DNA of 64,000 bases from positions 248,001 to 312,000 of the forward strand of contig JACKCW010000001.1 in assembly GCA_020633845.1 (NCBI GenBank). Direction: 5' to 3'. Source of the DNA: Caryophanales bacterium (lineage in GTDB: Bacteria > Bacillota_I > Bacilli_A > Izemoplasmatales > UBA1188). Below are positions 17,545-26,502 of this stretch, one piece after another. The translations under genes and the position numbers were made by a program. The number at the start of each line of letters is the position of its first letter. Position 1 is the first letter of the stretch. The notes under the pieces were generated by a model that saw only the letters and a list, made by a program, of their open reading frames with translations, was not told the origin of the DNA and did not search any database.

Positions 17545-18051
17545 CTAAATACGATGAATGAAGGATTTATTTCTTCCCTTAGTTATAGTTTTTTCTCCGT
17601 AACCCAGAATGACAGATCCCATAATTTCTTCCTCGTCTTTAAACCCGATTGCCTTAAAGAAATCGTGGTACTTTTCATCGTTTAAAAGACAAGCTCTGTG
17701 TATCCAACAAGAAGAAACTCCTAAGGATTCGGCCGCAATCATCGCATTCTCAATGGCAGACGAAGCGTTTCTTATGTCGTGAAGATTATCTTTTCGGCCG
17801 GTAAAAAGAATAATAACTTTAGCTCCGTAAAAAGAATCGTTGCCATCTTTTTCTTCCATCATTTTTCTTATTTCTTCTACCCTCTCTATACTTTCAATCG
17901 AATAGATCCCTGTAGTTTCTAATCCTCTTGCGCAAGGAGCCCATAAAGCCGCCTCTAGTATTTGTTCGATTAAGGAAGAATCAACCTTTAAAGAAACATC
18001 GAATTTTCTTGTGCTTCTTCTATTTAAAATAGAAGTTATCGTTTCGTTCAT
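17545..18051 (-). CDS. Nitroreductase family protein
   Basis: 168 residues with the FMN-binding start typical of the family (TSILNRRSTRKFDVSLKVDSSLIEQILEAALWAPCARG) and the C-terminal GSVILGYGEKTITKGRNKSFIHRI. The middle contains a bundle of helices with a Ser-Ala-rich core (ASSAIENAMIAAESLGVSSCWIHRAC). These enzymes reduce nitro compounds, quinones or flavins using NAD(P)H. At 168 residues it is one of the short forms. The ATG has AAAAAGGAGAAAA upstream. The physiological substrate is unknown. Confidence 0.88.
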   Translation of the reverse strand: MNETITSILNRRSTRKFDVSLKVDSSLIEQILEAALWAPCARGLETTGIYSIESIERVEEIRKMMEEKDGNDSFYGAKVIILFTGRKDNLHDIRNASSAIENAMIAAESLGVSSCWIHRACLLNDEKYHDFFKAIGFKDEEEIMGSVILGYGEKTITKGRNKSFIHRI

Positions 18052-18161
18052 TTTTCTCCTTTTGTCTTTTATGTTGTTTTATCTGTTTTGATTTTATCAC
18101 ATAAGATACACACAATCTATATATAATCGTGTATAATATTAATAAATATCGGAGGTCTCTA

Positions 18162-18869
18162 ATGAAAAATGTAAACATTCTGGTCGCAGATGATGAATAC
18201 AGAATAAGAAAACTGCTAAGTGAATTTTTCTTTAAAAAACTCGGCTATCATGTAATAGAAGCCGAAGACGGAGAGGAAGCTCTCAAAGTTTTTTATGAAG
18301 GCAAACCAAAAATTAATTTGGTTATTTTGGATGTTATGATGCCGAAATATTCGGGATGGTATGTCTTAGAAAAAATTAAAGAAGCATCATCAGTTCCGGT
18401 TGTGATGCTCACGGCCAAAATTGAAGAAGAAAGCCAACTTAAAGGATTTAAACTCGGAGCCGATGATTATGTAACAAAACCTTTTTCTCCTAATGTTCTT
18501 TTAGCTCGTTGCGAAAAACTGCTCAAAGGCGAAGAAGAAGGAGAAAAAGAAGTTAAATACGGCATAATTACCGTTAACAGTCTCGCAAGAGAAGTATTTA
18601 TCAAAGATGAAGAAATTGCTTTAACCCCGAAAGAATTCGAACTTCTTAAATACTTTATCGACAATAAAGGCATCGCTCTTTCGCGAGATAAAATATTAAA
18701 TAATGTATGGAACTATGATTACTACGGAGATTTAAGAACCGTCGACACTCATGTTAAACAATTAAGAGCGAAACTAAAAGATGCCGGCAAATATATCTCG
18801 ACCGTTAGAAGCGTCGGATATAAACTAGAACCTAAATTCGAGAACGATAACGGCGATGTCACTGAATAA
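18162..18869 (+). CDS. Two-component response regulator, OmpR/PhoB type
   Basis: 235 residues. Receiver domain 1-120 with the acidic pair DD at 10-11, phospho-acceptor Asp57 (LVILDVMMP), Thr of VMLTAK and Lys of YVTKPF. A winged-helix DNA-binding domain follows (about 140-232: LTPKEFELLKYFIDNKGIALSRDKIL, RTVDTHVKQLRAKL). The frame is open from 18129, but ATG 18162 has GGAGG five bases away. The -10 TATAAT (18132-18137) begins a 20-base stretch that also occurs at the pgk promoter. The gene overlaps its kinase by 14 bases. Confidence 0.93.
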   Translation: MKNVNILVADDEYRIRKLLSEFFFKKLGYHVIEAEDGEEALKVFYEGKPKINLVILDVMMPKYSGWYVLEKIKEASSVPVVMLTAKIEEESQLKGFKLGADDYVTKPFSPNVLLARCEKLLKGEEEGEKEVKYGIITVNSLAREVFIKDEEIALTPKEFELLKYFIDNKGIALSRDKILNNVWNYDYYGDLRTVDTHVKQLRAKLKDAGKYISTVRSVGYKLEPKFENDNGDVTE

Positions 18870-20382
18870 AAAGCTAGATCTGGCTTTTGTCGGCGTCTTG
18901 CTTTCTTTTGCTCTCATGATTATGCTTTTCAACACGCTTTTCCTGGAAAAATTTTATGTTTACCAGAAGAGGAATACTTTATACAGCGCCTATGATCAAA
19001 TATCGGAATACGTTGTAACAAACGGCACCTCGACTGCCGATTTTGATTTTCAGATGCTGGACATTGCCCAAGAATATAACATAAGAATATCAGTGTTTGA
19101 TGCGGACGGTTACTCCGTTCTTTCTTATAATGAGTTCCCGACTTTAGAAGCGGTTCATCTGATTGTGAGTGAAAACAACGAATCGGTTTTATTAAGCAAT
19201 GCTCAGGAATATGATTTATATATCTCGGAAGACGGCCAGAACGTCGACTTTACGGACGATTCCTCCAGTGAATCGGATGATACTGAAGAGGTTAAAGAAC
19301 TCGCGATTGTCGGAAAGATTACCTCCTCATCCGGCGAGGTACTTGGTTATACTTTTATTTATACAACCTATACTTCAATAAAGGAAAACACCAAAATCTT
19401 TAACGCCTATATTTTATATACCTCAGTTGTGCTTCTAGCGATTTCTTTAATTATTGTTTACTTCCTTTCTAATCAACTGACTAAACCGATTAAAGAAGTG
19501 GAAGCCAAAGCGAAGAGAATGGCAAACCTTGATTTTTCGAGGAAAATTGAAGTAAATACTCACGATGAAATCGGAGCGCTGGCTATTTCGATAAATAAGT
19601 TAAGCGATGAACTTGAGAAGAATATCGATAAACTCAAAAAAGCGAATGTCGCTCTACAACAGGATTTAAAACTGAAGGAAAGAATTAATGATATGCGGGA
19701 AGAGTTTATTTCCAATGTCTCTCACGAACTGAAGACTCCGATTTCGATTATCGGTGGCTACAGCGAAGCGCTTAAGTTATCCGATTTATCCAAGGAAGAT
19801 CTAGAAGAATACGCGGATATTATTATTGATGAGACTGTAAAGATGAATAAACTTGTCCGCGATCTTTTGAAATACACGCAAATAGAATCGGGTTTCGTTC
19901 CTTTAGAAACCGATGATTTTCAAATAACCGATATCATTAACTCCGTTATTAAACCTAATGATTTAAGCCTTAAAGAAAAGGAAATAAATTTATCTGTTGA
20001 GGTGGAAGACATCATGGTTAACGGCGACTACGATATGCTTGAAACCGTCTTCCAAAACATTTTCACAAACGCTATTAACCACGCGGACAATGAAAGAATC
20101 ATTGAGGTTAAAAGCGAAAGAACTAAAGATGGAAAACTTAGAATCAGTGTCTACAACACCGGAGAGAAAATTTCCAAGGAAAATCAGACGAGAATCTTTG
20201 AAAGTTTCTATAAGGTAGATAAGGCCAGAACAAGAGCTTACGGCGGTACCGGCCTCGGTTTAGCGATAGTTAAATCAATTATGGAAACCTATCAAAACAG
20301 TTACGGCGTGAAAAACACTAAAGACGGAGTACTCTTCTTCTTTGATTTAAATATTTCCAAAAACACCGATAACCAAGCATAA
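18856..20382 (+). CDS. Membrane sensor histidine kinase
   Basis: 508 residues. A membrane helix at about 9-29, an extracytoplasmic sensor region of about 150 residues rich in acidic and Ser residues (30-178), a second helix at about 180-203, then HAMP (205-257). The dimerisation domain carries the phosphorylated His290 in NVSHELKTPIS. The HATPase domain has the N box (FQNIFTNAINHA), G1-like NTGEKI, F box (FESFYKVDKAR) and G2 (GGTGLGLAIV). Partner of the preceding response regulator, translated from an overlapping start. The stimulus is unknown; the downstream lipoprotein may be a target or partner but has its own leader. Confidence 0.92.
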   Translation: MSLNKKLDLAFVGVLLSFALMIMLFNTLFLEKFYVYQKRNTLYSAYDQISEYVVTNGTSTADFDFQMLDIAQEYNIRISVFDADGYSVLSYNEFPTLEAVHLIVSENNESVLLSNAQEYDLYISEDGQNVDFTDDSSSESDDTEEVKELAIVGKITSSSGEVLGYTFIYTTYTSIKENTKIFNAYILYTSVVLLAISLIIVYFLSNQLTKPIKEVEAKAKRMANLDFSRKIEVNTHDEIGALAISINKLSDELEKNIDKLKKANVALQQDLKLKERINDMREEFISNVSHELKTPISIIGGYSEALKLSDLSKEDLEEYADIIIDETVKMNKLVRDLLKYTQIESGFVPLETDDFQITDIINSVIKPNDLSLKEKEINLSVEVEDIMVNGDYDMLETVFQNIFTNAINHADNERIIEVKSERTKDGKLRISVYNTGEKISKENQTRIFESFYKVDKARTRAYGGTGLGLAIVKSIMETYQNSYGVKNTKDGVLFFFDLNISKNTDNQA

Positions 20383-20412
20383 AATAAAAAGGGCTGCCTA
20401 CCCTTTTTATTT
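20382..20412 (+). terminator. Terminator of the two-component operon
   Basis: AAATAAAAAGGG (20382-20393), loop CTGCCTA, CCCTTTTTATTT (20401-20412). Confidence 0.85.
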
Positions 20413-20497
20413 TGGAAATGCAATTCTAATATTGAAAGTCCGATAAATATCATTTAGAATGGACTTAATAAACTATTCAAGATTTTTGAGGTAACAA

Positions 20498-21067
20498 ATG
20501 AAAAAGATCGTCTTTTTTCTCGGTATTCTATTTATCGCGCTTTTTCTTTCTTCTTGTCGGCAAGCATCCTCAATAGAAAAGGAAAGATGGTATAGTGATT
20601 CTTATCTGGAGTCTTTAAATCTTGATGATTTTCCTATTTATGCGCTTGAGGATTCTTTTTATGATACCGATTTTGATAATTTCTATGCACTTTCTACCTT
20701 TGAAGACTATACGGTTTATGTAGTAAATATCTACAACTATATTATAGAAAAAGAATATGAATATGCCGGCACAAGAGGAGATGAAAAACACAGTTTCGCT
20801 CCTTTCGGGTTTTATAGCTACTATCTTTTAGAAGAAGAAAGCGTTGATAACTTTGATATAGCGAGAGATAACTCAATATATAGTGATTATGCCTTTATTT
20901 TTGGAAACGAAGTTGATAGCGAGGGTTTAATAGAAGACGCCGTCGTTATTGATATAATATTTTATGAATTAAAACAATCAAGAGAAGAAAAGAGTAATAT
21001 ATACGAATATAATGTTGTCCTTATGATAAGAGGATCAAGTTATAAGGGCGAGTATTATATAAAATAA
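20498..21067 (+). CDS. Predicted lipoprotein of unknown function
   Basis: 189 residues. The N-terminus is a lipoprotein signal: KK, a hydrophobic core and a lipobox LFLSSC with Cys at residue 20. The mature part is very acidic and Tyr-rich (EKEYEYAGTRG, NSIYSDYAFIFG), with no cysteines and no recognisable domain. It would be anchored to the outer face of the membrane. The ATG has TTGAGGT upstream. It lies just after a sensor kinase operon but behind that operon's terminator, so any link is speculative. A hairpin terminator follows. Confidence 0.8.
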   Translation: MKKIVFFLGILFIALFLSSCRQASSIEKERWYSDSYLESLNLDDFPIYALEDSFYDTDFDNFYALSTFEDYTVYVVNIYNYIIEKEYEYAGTRGDEKHSFAPFGFYSYYLLEEESVDNFDIARDNSIYSDYAFIFGNEVDSEGLIEDAVVIDIIFYELKQSREEKSNIYEYNVVLMIRGSSYKGEYYIK

Positions 21068-21080
21068 AACAAAAATAAAA

Positions 21081-21116
21081 ACCGGGAAGGAAAAAGAGGA
21101 TTCTCTCCCGGCTTTT
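21081..21116 (+). terminator. Terminator after the lipoprotein gene
   Basis: CCGGGA (21082-21087) pairs with TCCCGG (21106-21111), with an A-rich upstream flank and a T-rich tail. Confidence 0.65.
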
Positions 21117-21162
21117 CTTTATTTTATTCTGTCTAAATGGTATACTAATTTTAGGTGAAATT

Positions 21163-22512
21163 ATGAATAATTTATCAGTAGGAACGATTATTGGCCTCGA
21201 GATTAGAGGCATGGGAATAAACGGCGAAGGAATCGGCTATTTTAATAAACTAGCCGTTTTTGTCCCCGGCGCTATTCAAAAAGAAAAAGTATACGTGGAA
21301 ATTAAGGAAGTGTATGATAAATACGCTGTGGGAAAAATTACCGAAATAACCGAAAAATCCACAAAAAGAGTTGAACCTTTCTGCAAGTTTTACGAAGAGT
21401 GCGGCGGTTGTACTATGCAGCATATAGAACTTGTTGAACAATTAAAGATAAAACAACAGCTTTTAATGGAAGCCCTTAAAAAATATACTTCATTAGATTT
21501 ATCAAAAATAAGAATTGAAAAAACTGTCGCATCGGATGACGTCGACTACAGAAATAAATCGCAGATGCCTTTAAGAGACACCTCTTTCGGCCTCGCTCTC
21601 GGGCTTTTTGCCCCAGGGTCTAACCGGTTTGTCTTTATTGACAGATGCCCGATACAGGAAGATATCGTAAATGATGTGAACAGCAAGGTTTTAACCGCTC
21701 TTTTAAAATATAAACAGCACACAAAAAAAGAAGGCGGAGTTTTAAAATATTTGGTGGTAAGAGGAATCCAAGAATCGGAGTGCGCACAAGTCACCTTTGT
21801 TCTGGAAGAATATAGAGAAATCTTTCAGGTAATAGCCTCCGAACTCGTAAAAAACAAAGAAATAAAAAGCGTGTCTTATACCATCCAAAATAAATCCGGC
21901 GTCCAGATTTTTGGCGATAAAACCATTCTTTTGTCGGGATCAGAGTATTTGCGCGATGAAATGCTGTCGCTTAAAATCAGATTAAGCGCCAAAAGTTTTT
22001 ATCAGTTAAATAAGAAACAAAGCGAAAAATTATACAGCGAAATTATGTTAGATATGAAGGACGAAAAGGATGATATTATTTTTGACGGCTATTCCGGTAT
22101 CGGTATTTTAGGCCTCCTTTTAGCTCAGAATGCATCTCATGTTTATTCAGTTGACTTAAACAGTGATTCGATTAAAAATGCCAGAATAATTGCGAGAGAA
22201 AACGATATTAAAAACGCCACTTTCTTTTCTGATCGAATTGAAAAAAGATTTCCGGAACTTGTAAGAGAAGGAATAAAACCGGATATCGTTTTATTAGATC
22301 CGCCTCGCTCGGGTCTTTCTAAAGAAGTTATTGATACTTTAAATGAGATAGCGGCCAAGAAAGTATATTACGTGTCCTGTAATCCCTCGACTCTGGCGAA
22401 AAATTTAGAAGAGTTGAAAAAAGTGTATTCAATTTCTTATATGAGACCATATGATTTTTTCCCGGAAACCGCTCACGTCGAAACTCTTTGTGTTCTAGAG
22501 AAAAAGGAGTAG
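21163..22512 (+). CDS. rlmD: 23S rRNA (uracil-5-)-methyltransferase, RlmD/RlmCD type
   Basis: 449 residues. An N-terminal TRAM domain (about 5-60), iron-sulfur cysteines in [10 protein letters not shown] plus a fourth Cys in DRCPIQ, then a class I methyltransferase domain with [14 protein letters not shown], the motif DPPRSGLS and the catalytic Cys in [13 protein letters not shown]. It makes m5U in 23S rRNA from S-adenosylmethionine; Firmicutes enzymes of this group can modify two positions. The GNAT gene starts 2 bases after its stop, and rimM and trmD follow, giving an RNA-modification operon. Confidence 0.9.
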   Translation: MNNLSVGTIIGLEIRGMGINGEGIGYFNKLAVFVPGAIQKEKVYVEIKEVYDKYAVGKITEITEKSTKRVEPFCKFYEECGGCTMQHIELVEQLKIKQQLLMEALKKYTSLDLSKIRIEKTVASDDVDYRNKSQMPLRDTSFGLALGLFAPGSNRFVFIDRCPIQEDIVNDVNSKVLTALLKYKQHTKKEGGVLKYLVVRGIQESECAQVTFVLEEYREIFQVIASELVKNKEIKSVSYTIQNKSGVQIFGDKTILLSGSEYLRDEMLSLKIRLSAKSFYQLNKKQSEKLYSEIMLDMKDEKDDIIFDGYSGIGILGLLLAQNASHVYSVDLNSDSIKNARIIARENDIKNATFFSDRIEKRFPELVREGIKPDIVLLDPPRSGLSKEVIDTLNEIAAKKVYYVSCNPSTLAKNLEELKKVYSISYMRPYDFFPETAHVETLCVLEKKE

Positions 22513-22514
22513 AT

Positions 22515-23060
22515 ATGGAAATAAAACCTTATGAAGATAAATATAAAGACGGCGTAAGAAAAGTGTGTTTAGAAACCGCCGGCGAAAGATATCAAAAGAA
22601 CGAGGAATACCTCTATCTTTTATATTGCGACTATTATTTAGAATATGAAAAAGACAACTGTTTTGTGGCTCTGAATTCACAGAACGAAGTAATCGGATAC
22701 ATCCTATCCGCTTCAAACGATAAAAAATACCGCAAGTTTTTTAAGAAGTATTATTTAAAAAATATTAAAAAACATAGTTTTAAAAAAGAAGCGAGAACCG
22801 ACCTTGCTTTATCTAAATTATTAGGCGGGGCATATCCTGCTCATCTTCATATAGACATTACCAAAAACTGGCAAAAGATGGGAATCGGCGGGGCTCTTTT
22901 TGATACTTTGATTGCTCATTTAAAGAAAGAATCGGTCGGCGGAATATATCTTGGGTGTGATCACTTTAATACAGGAGCCAGAAAGTTCTATGAAAAGAAA
23001 GGTTTTAAAACTATTTTTGATTCTAAAGCCGGAACCATTTACGGCATGCTGCTAAGGTGA
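22515..23060 (+). CDS. GNAT family N-acetyltransferase
   Basis: 181 residues. The acetyl-CoA loop is seen as [22 protein letters not shown], followed by the C-terminal strand [17 protein letters not shown] 22515 was chosen because AAAAAGGAG ends 5 bases before it; the open frame starts earlier at 22488 inside rlmD. There is a Lys-rich insertion around residues 75-100. It sits between an rRNA methyltransferase and rimM, so a ribosome-related substrate is possible. I cannot assign it to RimI or another named group. Confidence 0.85.
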   Translation: MEIKPYEDKYKDGVRKVCLETAGERYQKNEEYLYLLYCDYYLEYEKDNCFVALNSQNEVIGYILSASNDKKYRKFFKKYYLKNIKKHSFKKEARTDLALSKLLGGAYPAHLHIDITKNWQKMGIGGALFDTLIAHLKKESVGGIYLGCDHFNTGARKFYEKKGFKTIFDSKAGTIYGMLLR

Positions 23061-23065
23061 TACTG

Positions 23066-23563
23066 ATGGAATATAATTTAGTCGGCAAAATAATTAAACC
23101 TCATGCACTAAAAGGAGAAGTTAAGATAAAAACTGATTCTTCTTTTATTGAGGAAAGATTTAAAGAAGGCGCCCTTCTTTATATCAAAAATAAAGAAAGT
23201 TTTATGCCTCTTGAAGTAAAAAGCCACCGGAATATGAAAGACTATGAGTTGGTTTCGTTTAAAGGTTATGATACTGTTGAAAGTCTAACCCCTCTAATTG
23301 GTTCTCTTCTTTATGGAGAAAAAGACGAATCTTTAATTAAAAACGGCGGTCATTTTTACAGCGATCTTATCGGTATGCATGTCTTCCAATACAATGTCTG
23401 CGTCGGGGTTGTAAAAGATATTGTTTCTTATCCCCAAAGCGATTATTTATTAGTTCAAGAAAAAGAAGCGGAAAAACTAGTGCCTATTTTAAACGAATTT
23501 ATTGATTCGATAGACGATAAAGAAAAGATTATTTATATCGTGGATATGGAGGGGCTTTTATGA
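23066..23563 (+). CDS. rimM: 16S rRNA processing protein RimM
   Basis: 165 residues. The N-terminal beta-barrel domain starts with VGKIIKPHALKGEVKIKTDS (family GxIxxxHGxxGExxV) and the C-terminal PRC-barrel includes FYSDLIGMHVF and VPILNEFIDSID. RimM binds S19 and helps mature the 30S head. An in-frame GTG lies at 23057, but ATG 23066 has AAGGTGAT upstream and fits the family start. It overlaps trmD by 4 bases. Confidence 0.93.
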   Translation: MEYNLVGKIIKPHALKGEVKIKTDSSFIEERFKEGALLYIKNKESFMPLEVKSHRNMKDYELVSFKGYDTVESLTPLIGSLLYGEKDESLIKNGGHFYSDLIGMHVFQYNVCVGVVKDIVSYPQSDYLLVQEKEAEKLVPILNEFIDSIDDKEKIIYIVDMEGLL

Positions 23564-24243
23564 TAAAGTTTGATTGCCTGACTCTTTTTCCGAAAATGGT
23601 CGGCAGTATTCTTTCGGACTCTATTTTAAAAAGAGCGATAGAAAATAAGCTTTTGGAAGTCAATTTTATTGATTTCAGGTCTTTCTCGAAAATGAAACAC
23701 AAAAATGTTGACGACTCTCCTTATGGAGGTGGCGCCGGTATGGTTTTGATGGCGCCCCCGATATATGAGGCTATTCATTCAATTAATGATAATGATAAAG
23801 CTTTTAAAATTCTATTAACGCCTCAAGGTGAAAAGTATACCGAGAAAACCGCAAAAATGCTGGCCAGCAAAGAACACATTATCCTAATCTGCGGTCATTA
23901 TGAGGGGTTTGATGAAAGAATCAGATCTTTCGCCGATATGGAATTATCAATCGGTGATTATGTTTTAACCGGCGGAGAAATTGCCGCCATGGCAATTATT
24001 GATTCCGTTTCAAGACTTATCCCCGGTGTTCTTCATAATGATATGTCGGCTCCGACGGATACCTTTGAAAACAATCTGATTGAATTTCCGCAATACACTA
24101 AACCTTATGATTTTATGGGAATGAAAGTTCCGGATGTATTAATTTCAGGCAATCACCAGGAAATAGACAAATGGCGACAAGCGGAAAGTCTTAAAAAAAC
24201 TAAAGAAAAGAGACCGGACCTTTTAAAAGAAGGAAACAACTAA
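23560..24243 (+). CDS. trmD: tRNA (guanine-N1-)-methyltransferase
   Basis: 227 residues of a SPOUT methyltransferase. Motifs: FDCLTLFPKMV at the start, VDDSPYGGGAGMVL, the knot region CGHYEGFDERI, and SIGDYVLTGGEIAAM. The C-terminal domain carries the tRNA-binding helix. It forms m1G37 in tRNAs, preventing +1 frameshifting. The start ATG overlaps the rimM stop. The rimM-trmD-rplS order is the standard bacterial one, although rplS here has its own promoter and leader. Confidence 0.97.
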   Translation: MIKFDCLTLFPKMVGSILSDSILKRAIENKLLEVNFIDFRSFSKMKHKNVDDSPYGGGAGMVLMAPPIYEAIHSINDNDKAFKILLTPQGEKYTEKTAKMLASKEHIILICGHYEGFDERIRSFADMELSIGDYVLTGGEIAAMAIIDSVSRLIPGVLHNDMSAPTDTFENNLIEFPQYTKPYDFMGMKVPDVLISGNHQEIDKWRQAESLKKTKEKRPDLLKEGNN

Positions 24244-24246
24244 TTC

Positions 24247-24275
24247 TTGCTTTTTTATATTAGTTATAATATAAT
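24247..24275 (+). promoter_or_regulatory. Promoter of rplS
   Basis: TTGCTT (24247-24252), 17-base spacer, TATAAT (24270-24275), just behind the trmD stop. Confidence 0.6.
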
Positions 24276-24279
24276 TAAT

Positions 24280-24345
24280 AACGCTGTATGAAGTCGCTCC
24301 GCTGAATGGTAAGATTTATGAACGACGGATAAATTATTATGAGGT
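24280..24345 (+). promoter_or_regulatory. Candidate L19 leader
   Basis: A 66-base untranslated segment containing CGCTGTATGAAGTCGC and GAATGGTAAG, which resembles the ribosomal protein L19 leader known upstream of rplS in Firmicutes. Recognition is by memory of the pattern and position; a covariance-model search would decide. Confidence 0.5.
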
Positions 24346-24351
24346 ATGAAC

Positions 24352-24708
24352 ATGTCTGGAAAGTTAATTGACGAAATCACAGCGCAGTATTTGAAAGAAG
24401 ATGTTCCGGAGTTAAGACCCGGAGACACCGTAAAAGTATCGGTTAAGATCATTGAAGGCGAAAGAACGAGAATTCAGGTTTATGAAGGACTCATTATTTC
24501 GATCAAAGGTCACGGCATTTCCGAAGCCTTTACCGTTCGTAAGAATTCTTACGGAATCGGTGTTGAAAGAACCTTCCCTATCCATTCCCCGCGTATCGCA
24601 TCAATCGAAGTTATACGCCATGGTATAGTTAGAAGAGCTAAACTCAACTACATCAGAAATCTTTCCGCGAAAGAGTCAAGAATTAAAGAACGTCGCGAAA
24701 AGAACTAA
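24352..24708 (+). CDS. rplS: 50S ribosomal protein L19
   Basis: 118 residues. Typical segments are [29 protein letters not shown] and SFPIHSP-like [29 protein letters not shown]19 lies at the 30S-50S interface. An ATG occurs at 24346, but GAGG (24340-24343) is too close to it and is well spaced for the second ATG, 24352 (MSGKLIDEI), which I use. It is followed by a strong terminator. Confidence 0.96.
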   Translation: MSGKLIDEITAQYLKEDVPELRPGDTVKVSVKIIEGERTRIQVYEGLIISIKGHGISEAFTVRKNSYGIGVERTFPIHSPRIASIEVIRHGIVRRAKLNYIRNLSAKESRIKERREKN

Positions 24709-24723
24709 AAGCGCAAAAGAACT

Positions 24724-24748
24724 AAGACATACTTTGTATGTCTTTTTT
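24724..24748 (+). terminator. Terminator of rplS
   Basis: AAGACATAC (24724-24732), loop TTT, GTATGTCTT (24736-24744), T run. Confidence 0.9.
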
Positions 24749-24785
24749 CTTGCCTTAAAAACCAATTGTGAAGATTTTGTTAAAA

Positions 24786-24812
24786 TTAGCACTCTTTACT
24801 TGCAAGTGCTAA
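24786..24812. promoter_or_regulatory. CIRCE operator (HrcA site)
   Basis: TTAGCACTC, 9-base spacer, AAGTGCTAA. This is the CIRCE consensus with a single change (A for G at the first base of the right arm). A TTGCAA -35 (24800-24805) lies across the spacer and right arm, with TATAAT at 24822-24827 (16-base spacing), so HrcA binding would block RNA polymerase. Confidence 0.9.
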
Positions 24813-24861
24813 AAGATATGATATAATTGTGGTGTAAAAACAAATTAGGAGGTTAACTAAT

Positions 24862-25284
24862 ATGGCAAAAAATGATTTATCAATCTTTAGAAATGATTTT
24901 GATTTATTCGATCCGTTCTTTGAGGACGACTTCTTCAGAGGCCCTAAAAGACCCCATCAGGATTTCTTAAAATGTGATGTAATAGAAAATGATAAGGACT
25001 ACGAACTTATCATGGATGTACCGGGACTCAAGAAAGAAAACGTGCATATCGATCTTGAAGACGGCAATTTAACCATCTCGGTCGAAACTGTCACTGAAAA
25101 CGACGAAGAGAAGAAAAACTACGTAAGAAAAGAAAGACACGCTTTCAAATCCGAAAGATCCTTCTATGTCGGTAATGTTAAAGAAGCGGATATTAAAGCC
25201 AAACTAGAAAACGGCGAACTTCATATAACTATCCCGAAAGAGGAAGAAGAAGTCGTTAATAAAAAAACTATTGAAATCGAATAA
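24862..25284 (+). CDS. Hsp20/alpha-crystallin small heat-shock protein
   Basis: 140 residues. The alpha-crystallin domain spans about 37-130 (DYELIMDVPGLKKENVHIDLEDGNLTISVE, then AFKSERSFYVG and the strand ENGELHITIP). The N-terminus is Phe/Asp-rich (FDLFDPFFEDDFF), as expected for the disordered chaperone arm. It holds unfolding proteins for refolding by DnaK. A CIRCE operator overlaps its promoter, so it belongs to the HrcA heat-shock regulon here. AGGAGG lies 8 bases upstream. It is monocistronic. Confidence 0.95.
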   Translation: MAKNDLSIFRNDFDLFDPFFEDDFFRGPKRPHQDFLKCDVIENDKDYELIMDVPGLKKENVHIDLEDGNLTISVETVTENDEEKKNYVRKERHAFKSERSFYVGNVKEADIKAKLENGELHITIPKEEEEVVNKKTIEIE

Positions 25285-25296
25285 TCGAAGAAAAAT

Positions 25297-25322
25297 AGGA
25301 GAGGGAAACCTCTCCTTTTTTC
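25297..25322 (+). terminator. Terminator of hsp20
   Basis: AGGAGAGG (25297-25304), loop GAAA, CCTCTCCT (25309-25316), T run. Confidence 0.92.
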
Positions 25323-25371
25323 TTTACTAATATCTTTTCAAGGCTTATAATTCAACTAGCGAGGAAAAGAT

Positions 25372-25863
25372 ATGAATGTTGTCCACATGATGATCGGAAT
25401 TCAGGGTTCCGGAAAAACTACTTACGCGAAAATGCTAAAACAGAAGCTGAACTTATCGATAATATCCTCCGACAACGTTAGGGACGAAAGACCGGACTTA
25501 GAAGAAAAAGATATTTTTCCTGAAGTCTATAAAAGAGCATCCGAAATATTAAAAAGCGGTCAGGACATAATATTTGATGCGACTAATATTACTAAAAAAG
25601 TTCGCCAGAGATTAAGAGATAAACTGAGTGCTCTAGGTTGTGACCATATTGAAATCATCGCTTATTATTTTGTGCCGGACGTGGCTCTTTCCGAAGAAAG
25701 AATCGCGAAAAGGAACGAAGCCCCCAGTGAAAGATTTCTGCCTCTTGAAATCATTGCTGAGTACGCCGAACATATTGAAGCGCCGGAAGCATGTGAAAAT
25801 TTTAAATCGATAGTCTATATAGATGATTTCGAAACGGAGATAAAAAAGGATAGTGGAGATTAA
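25372..25863 (+). CDS. P-loop kinase (AAA_33/zeta-like)
   Basis: 163 residues. The Walker A is GIQGSGKTTYA at residues 9-19, a substrate Asp lies in ISSDNVR, and a Walker-B-like strand is IIFDATNI. The C-terminal LID region holds EERIAKRNEAPSERFLP. This layout matches small AAA_33 kinases related to the polynucleotide-kinase and zeta-toxin P-loop families. The substrate is not predictable. No antitoxin-like partner is adjacent; instead the next gene, overlapping by 11 bases, encodes a PucR-like regulator. Confidence 0.8.
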   Translation: MNVVHMMIGIQGSGKTTYAKMLKQKLNLSIISSDNVRDERPDLEEKDIFPEVYKRASEILKSGQDIIFDATNITKKVRQRLRDKLSALGCDHIEIIAYYFVPDVALSEERIAKRNEAPSERFLPLEIIAEYAEHIEAPEACENFKSIVYIDDFETEIKKDSGD

Positions 25864-26404
25864 CAAAAAAGTATACCTTCTTCTTAAAAAAGAGGACGAA
25901 GATTTTCTTTTTTACACGAAAAAGATTCTCTGTCCGAGCGAATTTTTGAAAATAAAGGATAACCTTTATTATCTTTCGTTCGGGTTTGAAGAAGAAAGTT
26001 ACGAAGAAGTGTTTAAAAATTTGTCGATCGACTTTTTCTTAAGTATCCGCACTGTAGAAACGGAAATAAAACTACCGAATGATTTAATTGATGATACAGT
26101 ATCTATTTTAGAAGGAATGGACGAAGGTTCATATAAAGTTGAAGACATCATAGAAAAAGCCGTTATTCTTGGAAATATAAAAGTAAAGACGGATTTCAAA
26201 AAATACTATGAAGCAAAAATGTCTAAAGAATTAATTGAAACAGCTTTAATCTATATTAAATCTGCTTCCTTGATGGATGCGGCTAAATCACTATATATTC
26301 ACAGAAACACCCTTAACTATCGTCTCGAAACCATTAAAAAGATAACTTCTTTGGATTTAAAGAGTTTTAAATCGAGATTTGCGTTCTACGGCCTATTTAA
26401 ATAG
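25853..26404 (+). CDS. PucR/CdaR-type HTH regulator
   Basis: 183 residues. The C-terminal ~55 residues are the PucR helix-turn-helix: LIETALIYIKSASLMDAAKSLYIHRNTLNYRLETIKKITSLDL, a clear match to that family. The first ~120 residues are not a GGDEF-like or PucR sensor domain that I recognise, and the protein is much shorter than typical PucR proteins (400-550). It starts with GTG inside the kinase gene, with AAGGA just upstream, so the two are coupled. The target is unknown. The stop codon lies beside a terminator stem. Confidence 0.75.
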   Translation: MEINKKVYLLLKKEDEDFLFYTKKILCPSEFLKIKDNLYYLSFGFEEESYEEVFKNLSIDFFLSIRTVETEIKLPNDLIDDTVSILEGMDEGSYKVEDIIEKAVILGNIKVKTDFKKYYEAKMSKELIETALIYIKSASLMDAAKSLYIHRNTLNYRLETIKKITSLDLKSFKSRFAFYGLFK

Positions 26405-26413
26405 GCCTTTTTT
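26390..26413 (+). terminator. Terminator of the kinase-regulator pair
   Basis: GGCCTA (26390-26395), loop TTTAAA, TAGGCC (26402-26407), T6. It overlaps the end of the PucR-like gene. Confidence 0.85.
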
Positions 26414-26502
26414 GTGCACTATGTCCATATATTTTTTTCTTTATAAAGCGTATCATTAGGATGGATTCAATATTTTAAAATCACAATAAAAAGGAGAATT
26501 TT

